This document shows, piece after piece, positions 56,292-64,000 of a DNA stretch of 64,000 nt (position 1 is its first letter; each line of letters begins with the position of its first letter). The position numbers and the translations under genes were made by a program. The notes under the pieces were generated by a model. The model had not been told where the DNA came from and did not search any database. It saw only the letters and a list, made by a program, of their open reading frames with translations. Source of the DNA: Saccharicrinis sp963665705 (lineage in GTDB: Bacteria; Bacteroidota; Bacteroidia; Bacteroidales; Marinilabiliaceae); NCBI GenBank assembly GCA_963665705.1, contig OY762448.1:1984001-2048000 (forward strand). Reading direction: 5' to 3'.

Positions 56292-56755
56292 TGATAGTTT
56301 ATAGAATTGAAAGAGAGAAATACCTTGAAGATGCTCTAAGTGGAATAGGTGCATCTATTGCCGGTGGAAGATGGAACAATGAACACACAGCATTAGTATA
56401 TACATCCGATTCAAGAGCACTTGCAAGTTTAGAGGTGGCTATGCATATAGATCTTAGCGAAGATTTACCTTTGGATAGGCTTTATGTAGAAATTGAAATA
56501 CCAGATGATGTGCAAATCGCAGAAATTAGTTATGAAGATCTGCCAGAAGGATGGGGTTCAAAGCCTCCAATACAAGACACCTCTAATATTGGAGATGCTT
56601 TTGTGAAACAAAGAGAAACCGCAGTTCTTAAAGTTCCAAGTTCTATTATACCTCCTGAATTTAATTATTTGATTAATCCTAATCATCCGGATGCAGCTAA
56701 AATAAAAGTAATTAAATCTTATCCTTTTAATTTTGATCCCAGATTAAAAAAATAA
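56291..56755 (+). CDS. RES-domain toxin
   Basis: A 154-residue protein with the RES core: a first Arg in MIVYRIEREKY, GGRWNNEHTALVYTS (~residues 26-40) and ALASLEVAMH with the conserved Glu. Later the DVQIAEISYEDLP and FNYLINPNHPDAAKI blocks are as expected. Characterised RES toxins are NAD+ hydrolases or phosphorylases that stop growth by draining NAD+. All key Arg and Glu positions appear present, so it is probably active. Confidence 0.93.
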   Translation: MIVYRIEREKYLEDALSGIGASIAGGRWNNEHTALVYTSDSRALASLEVAMHIDLSEDLPLDRLYVEIEIPDDVQIAEISYEDLPEGWGSKPPIQDTSNIGDAFVKQRETAVLKVPSSIIPPEFNYLINPNHPDAAKIKVIKSYPFNFDPRLKK

Positions 56756-56934
56756 AAATAATAGTCTCAGAAAACGTAGCAAGAAATATGAACAAAGTCA
56801 TAATCAATGGAACATTAAATAGTTAAGAGCTGGATTTTTCTCGCTTTTTCTGTACTTAAACTGTTTCGTTTCGCAGATGATATTTATATTGATTATCAAT
56901 AAATATAGGGCTATGGCTATGGTCACAGAAATGA
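56756..56934. other. non-coding stretch with TAGTCTCA motif, copy 2
   Basis: TAGTCTCA at 56762-56769 begins a segment in which CAGAAAACGTAGCAAGAAAT pairs imperfectly with a later TTTTCTCGCTTTTTCTG (~56838), so a weak terminator for the RES pair is possible. The rest holds no gene. Confidence 0.4.
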
Positions 56935-57423
56935 AGAAAATATTTAAAGACTATAATAACAAAAAAACATACAATCAATTTTGACCATTATTTTATTAAG
57001 CAAAGTAATCTTGACAGCTTTATTGAAAAGCTTCGATGTGTTAAAACAAAAAGAAAGGGAGCTACATGGTCGAGAAGTTATATTGAAGTCTCCATAGAAG
57101 TTCTTTTTGAATTTGGAATCGTGTCAAACTTAACTATTGTAAGCTATGTGAATTTTGTGAACAATCACCCATATAACTATTGTTATCCGGGAGAGATTTT
57201 TACCGGAGATGCAGCTTGGTTTGATGAATATCAAGAAATAGATAGTAGTAAGATAAGAGGAACTCTTTCTTATAAGCGATTAAAGGAAGCACTTGAAAAT
57301 ACTAGTCAAGAAAAGTCATTCACAAGTTTCTATGACCAGACTCAAGACAAGTGGGGAATAGTTCCTGTGCAAAATAAAGAATTAGCTGAAATTGCAAGAC
57401 ATCTGAACAAACATTTAAAATAG
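56931..57423 (+). pseudogene. frameshifted hypothetical gene
   Basis: ATG at 56931 reads MKKIFKDYNNKK and then meets a stop; after a one-base shift in the A-run near 56960 the frame continues (..HTINFDHYFIKQSNLDSFIEKL..) to the stop at 57423. A shorter GTG-initiated frame from 57121 gives 100 residues (..FVNNHPYNYCYPGEIFTGDAAWFDEY..). I do not recognise the protein. If not a sequencing error, the gene has lost its function, or only the C-terminal part is made. The stop codon lies in the third TAGTCTCA copy. Confidence 0.55.
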
Positions 57424-57751
57424 TCTCACCAAAAGCATGTTTTGTAGAATGCCAATGTAATTAAAATGATATTTTTACATGTAAACCTTTGTGTAAACCT
57501 ATTATCTATTGATATATAGCGGTTTATGTTGTGAAGTTTACAGGTTTACATATTTTTTTGAATAATATATTATACTTTTCACTCCCTTTATTTTCCCTTA
57601 TGTAAAATATAATAAGTATACCATAAAAATATAAAAAAAACTGATGTTGAATCTAGGAAAGAAAACGTCATATGACTATGGTTTGCACTATGGTTGCACC
57701 ATATAAAAAAAGACCTAAAGGTAAAACCTGTAAATATTTGATAATCAATTG
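57424..57751. other. intergenic region with a nested palindrome beside tRNA
   Basis: ATGTAAACC (57479-57487) pairs with GGTTTACAT (57543-57551), and GTAAACC/GGTTTAT lie inside, giving a nested stem-loop followed by a T-run. Beyond it, GGTTTGCAC and GGTTGCAC are near-repeats around 57682-57700. I see no gene. The position just past the 3' end of a tRNA is a typical island edge, but I found no duplicated tRNA end in the window. Confidence 0.45.
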
Positions 57752-57826
57752 TCGGGATGACAGGATTTGAACCTGCGACCCCTGGTCCCCCAGACCAGTG
57801 CGCTAACCGAGCTGCGCCACATCCCG
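57752..57826 (-). tRNA. tRNA-Pro (GGG)
   Basis: Minus strand, 75 nt. The acceptor stem CGGGATG pairs with CATCCCG, with discriminator A and no encoded CCA. The anticodon stem CTGGT/ACCAG encloses CTGGGGG, so the anticodon is GGG. The T-loop GGTTCAAATCC is normal. Confidence 0.95.
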
Positions 57827-58045
57827 TTTTGTATTTGCAAATATAAAAAAATGTGTGTTATGTTTAAACCACATGGAAGGTTTTGAAATAAAATTTTAAA
57901 ATATAATTATAAACATGCAACCATAATAGAGAAATGATGTCTATATGTATTTTAAACAGGTTTAACCAAAAAAATATCCTCTTGGTAATATGTTTATTAT
58001 TATTAGGTATGAAAATTGTTTAGATTTGTGAGCAATTAATCATTT

Positions 58046-58633
58046 ATGGACGAAAAAGATCTCTTATATAAGTTAGGTAAAGGCGATGGATCTGCCTTTG
58101 AACAATTATTTATCACATATTATCAGCCATTGGTGGTATTTGCAAACAAGTTGGTCTATGATATGGATATGGCAAGAGATCTGGTACAAGGAGTAATAGT
58201 TCATTTTTACGAAAAGAGGGAAGATATCCAAATTCATACTTCGTTAAAAGCACATCTTTATCAATCAGTAAGAAATAGATGTCTGAATCATTTAAAAAGA
58301 GAACAAACTATCCGAAATCACCATTCCACATTATTTATTGAAAATAAAGAATCAGAAAGTGTATTTCATGATATTATGGAAGAAACTGAATTAGAAAATA
58401 GAATTTTTCAAATAATAAATTCACTTCCAAAGCAATGTCAAAAGATTTTTGAGATGAGTCGTTTTCAAGGGAAAACAAATCAAGAAATTGCAGATGAACT
58501 TTCGATTTCAAAGCGAACTGTTGAAACCCAGATAAGTAATGCATTAAAAAAGATGAGACAAAAATTAGCTTCGTATATTGGGGTTACTACATTATTGTCT
58601 TTAATTAGTATGGTCTATTATGTATTTTCGTAA
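58046..58633 (+). CDS. ECF RNA polymerase sigma factor
   Basis: A 195-residue sigma-70 family protein. Region 2 spans ~residues 20-90 (ARDLVQGVIVHFYEKREDI, LKAHLYQSVRNRCLNHLKRE) and region 4 ~130-180 (KQCQKIFEMSRFQGKTNQEIADELSISKRTVETQISNALKKM, with the HTH). The C-terminus is a hydrophobic ~17-residue segment (GVTTLLSLISMVYYVF), which could tether it to the membrane until activated. The FecR gene and a TonB receptor follow, so this is a cell-surface signalling system. It probably drives its own operon. Confidence 0.95.
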   Translation: MDEKDLLYKLGKGDGSAFEQLFITYYQPLVVFANKLVYDMDMARDLVQGVIVHFYEKREDIQIHTSLKAHLYQSVRNRCLNHLKREQTIRNHHSTLFIENKESESVFHDIMEETELENRIFQIINSLPKQCQKIFEMSRFQGKTNQEIADELSISKRTVETQISNALKKMRQKLASYIGVTTLLSLISMVYYVFS

Positions 58634-58729
58634 GAAAGAATCTGAATATATATTTTTTCTTTAAAATTATTTACGTGTTAATTAAGTTACGTTTGTCATA
58701 TAATAACAAAACCTGAAAAAGTATTGTCT

Positions 58730-58873
58730 ATGGAATTTTTATTACAATTATTAGCAGAATTAATCAATCTTTCTGAAGAGCCTGAAATGATTATCGAAAA
58801 TGAATATGAATCGATTGAAGTTGAGGGTGTTGGAGAACAAGAAGAATTTTTTAGTTTAATGCATTTTCATTAA
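58730..58873 (+). CDS. small acidic protein, 47 residues
   Basis: Starts MEFLLQLLAELINLSEEPEM and ends MHFH. It has a hydrophobic first helix and a very acidic centre (EDEYESIEVEG-like, with 14 Glu in total). It lies in the gap between the sigma factor and the FecR gene, in the same direction. No homologue is known to me. It could be a small leader or signalling peptide, or a chance frame; the strongest argument for it is its position and coding-like composition. Confidence 0.45.
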   Translation: MEFLLQLLAELINLSEEPEMIIENEYESIEVEGVGEQEEFFSLMHFH

Positions 58874-58915
58874 TAATTAAAGTAGATAGTTTAGTATTAT
58901 TAAATATTTTCTATA

Positions 58916-59890
58916 GTGATTAAAAAGAACGAAAATATACATCGAATTATAGTTGGATACTTGACCAATGATATTTCTGAGGATGAATTGCTGACTCTAA
59001 ATAACTGGAGAAATGCATCAGTTCAAAATCAGGAGGAGTTTGATCATATAAAATATCTTTGGGAAAAATCTTCACATATTAAGATGTTTAAAGAGGTTGA
59101 TGTGATGGGGGATTTAGAAAAAGTAAAACGTTCTTTAAATCTTTATCATAATACTAATAATAAAAAAATAAATTTATTTATTGGTTTTAGACGCATTGCT
59201 GCTATTATACTACCATTTATTATTTTGAGTTCTTTGGGATATTTGTATTGGAATGTCCCTGGTTTTGGTCGTCTTACTTCTTTTAAATCAAACAATAAAA
59301 TTGAACATCTTGTATTACCAGATAGTTCGGTCGTAGTACTTAATAAGAACAGTGAAGTTGTTTATAATAAATCAATTGCTTCACAAGATTTAAGGGAGAT
59401 ATGCTTAAAAGGAGAAGCCTTTTTTGAGGTTGTTCATAATGATACTCGTTTTGTAGTAAATGTTCAAAATACTAAGGTTTCGGTGTTAGGTACCAAATTT
59501 AATGTTAATCAACTTGAAGATAAACTGTTTGTATCAGTAGTAAGTGGAAAAGTTGCAGTTGATGCATATAAAAAACAAGTTGAGTTGACAAAAGGCGAAA
59601 GAGCAGTTGTTAGTAAAGGTAATTTACAAGAAGAAAATTTGAATCTCAATGATTTGTATTGGAATTCGCGTGTATTAAAATTTGAACAAGCAACATTAAA
59701 AGAAATTTGTGAGGATTTGAAAAATGCATTTCCAGAGATTAAAAAGATTGTTATTTCAGGGAAGGAAATAAAAACAAAAGTAACAACAACCTTTACTGAT
59801 CAATCTTTAACTGATATAATAGAAGAATTAGAAATACATTTTAATAAAAAAATCACATATAATGGTTCAGTTTTAACAATCTCTGATTAA
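58916..59890 (+). CDS. FecR-family anti-sigma factor
   Basis: A 324-residue protein from a GTG start. The N-terminal cytoplasmic part (~1-95, VGYLTNDISEDELLTLNNWRN) binds the sigma factor. One membrane helix follows (~95-118, IAAIILPFIILSSLGYLYW). The FecR domain is periplasmic (~125-225, LPDSSVVVLNKNSEVVYN, LKGEAFFEVVHN, VLGTKFNVNQ), and the DUF4974 end (~250-320, LKFEQATLKEICEDLKNAF) contacts the receptor. It relays the state of the TonB receptor to the sigma factor. Confidence 0.95.
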   Translation: MIKKNENIHRIIVGYLTNDISEDELLTLNNWRNASVQNQEEFDHIKYLWEKSSHIKMFKEVDVMGDLEKVKRSLNLYHNTNNKKINLFIGFRRIAAIILPFIILSSLGYLYWNVPGFGRLTSFKSNNKIEHLVLPDSSVVVLNKNSEVVYNKSIASQDLREICLKGEAFFEVVHNDTRFVVNVQNTKVSVLGTKFNVNQLEDKLFVSVVSGKVAVDAYKKQVELTKGERAVVSKGNLQEENLNLNDLYWNSRVLKFEQATLKEICEDLKNAFPEIKKIVISGKEIKTKVTTTFTDQSLTDIIEELEIHFNKKITYNGSVLTISD

Positions 59891-59929
59891 ATTCGCAAGA
59901 GTTTTTTTATTTTGTTATAAAGCCATTAA

Positions 59930-62587
59930 ATGCCTCAAAAGAAGTCTTTTAAATATATATTTATTGTATTTATATTTATTATTGTTCCAAAATATATTTT
60001 AGGACAGTCTTCTTACCTTGATAAAAAGATTACCATATCAGAAACAACCGGATCAACTGAAGAATTATTAAAAATAATTGAAGATAGTGTTGGTGTATCT
60101 TTTAGTTACAGCAATAAATTATGCTTAAAAGAAAGTATTCAATTATCCTCAAATTATAATTCGCTTAAGGGATTTATTCATGAAATTTTTAGTGATTGTT
60201 CATTTCAAATAAAAGAGAAGAATAATAAAATTATTATTGTTCCGGATTACAGTATTCCCGAAATAAAGAAATATAATATTCATGGATTTGTGAATAGAAT
60301 TAATGACGGAGAAATCCTTTTGGGTGCTTCCATCTACGATTCATTTAAATGGAAAGGTGTTAATACAAATAACTTTGGCTACTATAATTTAAATTTAGAA
60401 GAAGGAGAGGTTGTATTAAACTGTTCTTATGTAGGTTTTCAAAGTGTACAGCACCGTTTTGTTTTAAAAAGTGATACTATAATTAATTTTGTATTAAAAG
60501 AAAATGCTTTAATAAGTGAAATTCCAGTTGTGAGTTTCATTACTCCGGAAGGTATCAATTCATCAAGAAATAGTACCATTAATTTACCTGTTGATCAAAT
60601 ACGAAAAGTTCCTTCATTTCTTGGCGAAATAGATGTAGCCAGAACATTGCAGTTACTTCCTGGAGTTAACGGTGGGAGCGAAGGGGTTAGTGGACTTTAT
60701 GTTAGAGGAGGAGGATCTGATCAAAATTTATTTTTACTAGATGATGTTCCTGTATATAATATATCTCACCTGTTGGGATTTTTCTCTGTATTTAATGAAG
60801 ATGCTATAAATAAGGTTACTATAACAAAAGGTGGGTTTCCTGCACGGTATGGAGGCAGACTGTCATCTGTTGTGGATATTAGGTTAAAAGACGGAAATAA
60901 AGATGTTATACATGGAACTGCGAGTGTAGGTATGATGTCATCTAAATTGGCATTAAATGGCCCTTTGTATAAGGATAAAACAACTTTTAGTGTTTCTTTT
61001 CGAAGGTCATATTATGATTTGGTTTCCTACTTGCTTCAACAGTCCAGCAATGCTCGCACATCTTTTTATTTTTACGATTCCAATGCTAAGATCAGTCATA
61101 AATTTAATGATAAAAATAGATTCTATTTAAGCTTTTATGGAGGAAGGGATCGAGTTTATACCAAATATAATTTTAATCAAGTTCGTAATCCAAACCAAGC
61201 CGAAGAAGGTAACGATAAAATTGATATTAATGATGAAAATTATTCCGGATGGGGTAATACTGTTGCATCATTAAGATGGAATAAAATATATAGTGATAAG
61301 ATCTTTTCAAATATATCACTGGCTTATAGTCAATATTCTTATTTTGTAGGTTTTGAAGAACACATTGTTAACAATGATGATTGGAATTACTTTGAACAGA
61401 AGTATTATAGTGGTATTAAAGACTATATGGGTAAGGTTGATTTTGATTATTTTTTAACCTCTAATCATCATGTTCGATTTGGAGGGAATTATATTTTTCA
61501 TACATTTAATCCGGGTGCAGATTTAATTAGGGAATCCATTAATTCAGAGTCTGTTGTGGATTCTACAATAGGCGGTAAAAATGTTTATGGAAATGAGTTT
61601 TATTTGTATCTGGAAGATGATTTTAATGTAACGAATAGTCTTAAATTTAATGTAGGTTTACATACTTCGTTGTATGGAATTAAGGATGATTTATATACTT
61701 CATGGCAACCTCGTTTATCCGTTAGGTATTTAATGTTTCCAAAGTTTGCATTGAAAGGTTCTTTTTCTAAAATGACTCAATACATGCATTTGTTAACATC
61801 TTCATCAGTGTCTTTACCAACAGATATCTGGATTCCTGTTACAGAAAATATAAAACCTCAGCATGCCACGCAATATTCCGTTGGCGGAAAATTAGAAATT
61901 AATAAAGGATTTGATTTATCAGTGATAGGATATTATAAATATTACGAGAATTTATTAGCCTATGGTGAAGAAAGTGCTTCTAATTTATATGCAAATGTAA
62001 TTGAAAATAATCTGGAGTCTGGAAAAGGAGAGTCAAAGGGAGTTGAAGTATTGATACATAAGAGAACTGGAAAATTTACTGGATGGATTGGTTATACTTT
62101 AGCTAAATCAACTCAACAATTTAAAGATATAAACAATGGACATAGTTTTCCTACTACTAATGACAGAAGGCATGATATTGGTATTTTTGGGAATTATATT
62201 TTAAATTCAAAGGTTGATATATCAGCTACCTGGCTCTTTGGTTCAGGAAATACAATAACATTGCCATCACAAAAATATTATAGCCCGGCATTACCTACAA
62301 GTGGTGTAGGAACAACAGATGGATACTCAGAGTATATTTCTACTTATAATGGGTATAAAATGCCAGTATTTCACAGGTTGGATATAGGTGTAAATCTTAA
62401 AAAGAAGAATAGGCTTGGAGAGCGTATCTGGAGCTTGGGTGTATATAATTTGTATGGCAGACAAAATGCATTCTCATTATATTTTTCAAATGAGGAGGAT
62501 GCTTCAGGTAATATTACAAGGGAATTAAAGCAGTTAAGCATTTTTCCATTTCCTTTGCCTTATATAAGATATACTTTAAGATTTTAA
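59930..62587 (+). CDS. TonB-dependent receptor with signalling domain
   Basis: An 885-residue outer-membrane receptor. After the signal come an STN/secretin-type signalling domain (~28-100), a carboxypeptidase-D-like domain (~112-195), the plug (~215-330, LPVDQIRKVPSFLGEIDVAR, LLPGVNGGSEGVSGLYVRGG, GGFPARYGGRLSSVVDI) and the barrel. STN domains contact FecR, so this receptor senses the ligand it imports. The ligand is not apparent, and no SusD partner follows; a DUF4249 lipoprotein does. Confidence 0.94.
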   Translation: MPQKKSFKYIFIVFIFIIVPKYILGQSSYLDKKITISETTGSTEELLKIIEDSVGVSFSYSNKLCLKESIQLSSNYNSLKGFIHEIFSDCSFQIKEKNNKIIIVPDYSIPEIKKYNIHGFVNRINDGEILLGASIYDSFKWKGVNTNNFGYYNLNLEEGEVVLNCSYVGFQSVQHRFVLKSDTIINFVLKENALISEIPVVSFITPEGINSSRNSTINLPVDQIRKVPSFLGEIDVARTLQLLPGVNGGSEGVSGLYVRGGGSDQNLFLLDDVPVYNISHLLGFFSVFNEDAINKVTITKGGFPARYGGRLSSVVDIRLKDGNKDVIHGTASVGMMSSKLALNGPLYKDKTTFSVSFRRSYYDLVSYLLQQSSNARTSFYFYDSNAKISHKFNDKNRFYLSFYGGRDRVYTKYNFNQVRNPNQAEEGNDKIDINDENYSGWGNTVASLRWNKIYSDKIFSNISLAYSQYSYFVGFEEHIVNNDDWNYFEQKYYSGIKDYMGKVDFDYFLTSNHHVRFGGNYIFHTFNPGADLIRESINSESVVDSTIGGKNVYGNEFYLYLEDDFNVTNSLKFNVGLHTSLYGIKDDLYTSWQPRLSVRYLMFPKFALKGSFSKMTQYMHLLTSSSVSLPTDIWIPVTENIKPQHATQYSVGGKLEINKGFDLSVIGYYKYYENLLAYGEESASNLYANVIENNLESGKGESKGVEVLIHKRTGKFTGWIGYTLAKSTQQFKDINNGHSFPTTNDRRHDIGIFGNYILNSKVDISATWLFGSGNTITLPSQKYYSPALPTSGVGTTDGYSEYISTYNGYKMPVFHRLDIGVNLKKKNRLGERIWSLGVYNLYGRQNAFSLYFSNEEDASGNITRELKQLSIFPFPLPYIRYTLRF

Positions 62588-62677
62588 AGACATTTTAACC
62601 GGAGTTATGTAATGAAATTAAAATTTATAAATGTAAAACAAGCCATAGAATATAAAATATCATTTTGTAGATGTTTT

Positions 62678-63604
62678 ATGCGACCTTTTATGATTATTTT
62701 ATTTAGTCTTTGGGTGTTGTCTTGTGAAAAAAGTATTGATTATCAGATTGAAAATCAGAAATCTGAAGTTGTTATGTATGCTTTTCCAATGCCAGATAGT
62801 ACATTTAAGGTACATGTAAGTTATACAACAGATATATTGTCGCAGAAAGAATTTGAAGAAATTAGTAATGTTGAGATTAGTATACAAGTAAATGATGAAA
62901 CTATTATTACTGCAGATTATCCTGATGGAACAGATTGGTATGCATTGGATAATGTAAATGTAAGCGGTGAGGATAGTGTCAAAATTCAATTAAGTATAAA
63001 TGATAGCCTTTATGTTACTTCACGAACACAAATTCCAGAACCTATTCAGATAATATCATTTGATACAACAAGAGTTTTAGAATATAACGAAGATGGTGTG
63101 GAAGAAGAAATGCTACAGTGTAATTTGAACTTTTTTGATCCAACAGATATAGATAATTATTTTCAGATAAGAGTTGATGCTTATACAACTTTGTCTGATA
63201 ATGATAATTTGAGTAGAACGGCAGAAACAATAGATATTATTGAGAAAGACAAGGTTTTTATATCCCAGGATTATGAGGCTACTCTACTTGCTGATATTGA
63301 TTATCAGAGCACTTTTAGTGATTATTTGATAAACGGACAATATTATAGTGTGTCGTTTTTAATACCGAATGAGTATATTAATAATACTGGCGATAAACAA
63401 AAGAGAATAGTGTATCTGTATTTGTTTTCACTTTCTAGTGAATACTATAACTATGTTAGGTCAGTTGCTGAACAGGAGGCTTTTCGGGAAGATCCTTTTT
63501 ATGAACAATCAAATGTATATACCAATGTTACAAATGGATTAGGAGCTTTTGCTGGTTTGGCTTTGGATGTTGATTCATTTACAATTTATAATAATCTTGA
63601 ATGA
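62678..63604 (+). CDS. DUF4249 lipoprotein
   Basis: About 308 residues from the Met at 62678, where a lipoprotein leader begins (MRPFMIILFSLWVLSC). The upstream ATG at 62612 adds 22 odd residues. The DUF4249 family is beta-rich, with the pattern SEVVMYAFPMPDSTFKVHVSYTTDI near the start and GLGAFAGLALDVDSF near the end. These lipoproteins are found next to STN-containing TonB receptors and may cap them as SusD does SusC; that is inference. Confidence 0.9.
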   Translation: MRPFMIILFSLWVLSCEKSIDYQIENQKSEVVMYAFPMPDSTFKVHVSYTTDILSQKEFEEISNVEISIQVNDETIITADYPDGTDWYALDNVNVSGEDSVKIQLSINDSLYVTSRTQIPEPIQIISFDTTRVLEYNEDGVEEEMLQCNLNFFDPTDIDNYFQIRVDAYTTLSDNDNLSRTAETIDIIEKDKVFISQDYEATLLADIDYQSTFSDYLINGQYYSVSFLIPNEYINNTGDKQKRIVYLYLFSLSSEYYNYVRSVAEQEAFREDPFYEQSNVYTNVTNGLGAFAGLALDVDSFTIYNNLE

Positions 63605-63740
63605 ACTATTTTTAAATTAATAGGTTTCTATTATTTTAATTAAAGTTATTTTTATCATAAATATGGATAAATTTAATTTGTAATTTTGAACGAAAATAAA
63701 AAGTTAGTTATAAAATAAAAGAAATAAGATATATAGTATT

Positions 63741-64000
63741 ATGGCATTATTTGAAAAAATGGATTTAGGTGCAAATGATGATAATAAAAGCACAGCATCA
63801 GAAGTAGAAAAAACAAAAGTATTAATAATTGGATCAGGACCAGCAGGTTATACTGCTGCTATTTATGCAGCAAGAGCAAATTTAAGTCCTGTTTTATATG
63901 AAGGAATGCAACCTGGAGGGCAATTGACAACAACAACCGATGTTGAAAATTTTCCAGGCTATCCAGATGGAATAACTGGACCTGAAATGATGGAAGACCT
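63741..64000 (+). CDS. trxB: thioredoxin reductase, 3' end missing
   Basis: The first 86 residues. VLIIGSGPAGYTAAIYAARANLSPVLYEG is the FAD-binding GxGxxA loop, PGGQLTTTTDVENFPG the second conserved block and GITGPEMM follows. The redox CxxC is beyond the window. An N-terminal extension of about 26 residues, rich in Asp, Lys and Ser, comes before the usual start; no inner ATG fits better. TrxB passes electrons from NADPH to thioredoxin. Confidence 0.93.
   Translation, partial: MALFEKMDLGANDDNKSTASEVEKTKVLIIGSGPAGYTAAIYAARANLSPVLYEGMQPGGQLTTTTDVENFPGYPDGITGPEMMED

Noticed and set aside
57752..57826. Duplicated tRNA end as an att site
   Set aside because: No second copy of the tRNA 3' end is found in the window.
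1..64000. CRISPR array or cas genes
   Set aside because: No regularly spaced short repeats or Cas motifs were seen.

Overview
AT-rich DNA from a member of the Bacteroidota. The evidence is a SusC/SusD pair, TANNTTTG-type -7 promoter boxes, an ECF sigma/FecR/TonB-receptor regulon, DUF4249, GH97 and the general lack of Shine-Dalgarno sequences. A sulfatase inside a pectin locus and many degradative lipoproteins suggest a marine or plant-detritus feeder, but no taxonomic marker gene is present and the genus cannot be fixed.

Layout. (1) 1-12.5 kb is an accessory region. Small same-strand genes of unknown function are separated by imperfect palindromes that end in CGTT. In two complete units the bases at the 5' edge are complementary to the bases just after the unit's own gene, as in integron cassettes. 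The region also holds a 192-bp direct repeat, an ORF-less unit with a large nested inverted repeat (5276-5430), an IS91-type element with a tyrosine recombinase, an IS91 fragment fused to the 3' part of a group II intron, and an intact IS1595 with an 8-bp target duplication. (2) 12.6-14.9 kb carries small enzymes: an isochorismatase-like hydrolase, YciI, a DUF3267 membrane protease-like protein and a Cys-rich exported protein.

(3) 15-41 kb is a large rhamnogalacturonan (pectin) utilisation locus. Eight genes run leftward from a central divergent promoter: SusC, SusD, sulfatase, a GH105-CE12-GH43 fusion, CE12, GH106, GH28 and GH2. Five run rightward: GH105, CE12, a DUF4450-like protein, GH28 and PL11. 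The implied route is backbone cleavage by PL11 and GH28, deacetylation by three CE12 domains, side-chain and rhamnose removal by GH2, GH43 and GH106, and hydrolysis of unsaturated ends by two GH105 domains. No dedicated regulator is encoded nearby. (4) 41.3-49.7 kb holds a flavodoxin, an agmatine deiminase family protein, GH97, a large exported protein, a dicarboxylate symporter and a YqiA-like hydrolase. A ~73-nt sequence with two mutually exclusive hairpins lies directly upstream of the GH97, symporter and CE12 (22278) genes and is a good candidate for an undescribed cis-regulatory RNA.

(5) 49.7-57.7 kb is a second mobile region beside tRNA-Pro. It contains a truncated chemotaxis receptor, a decayed group II intron with short insertions, an IS66 that splits a P-loop gene (8-bp duplication, frame restored on excision), an Xre/RES toxin-antitoxin pair and a frameshifted gene, with the motif TAGTCTCA at three gene junctions. 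(6) 58-64 kb holds an ECF sigma factor, FecR anti-sigma factor, TonB transducer-receptor and DUF4249 lipoprotein, then the start of trxB.

All calls come from reading the sequence; no database search was run.
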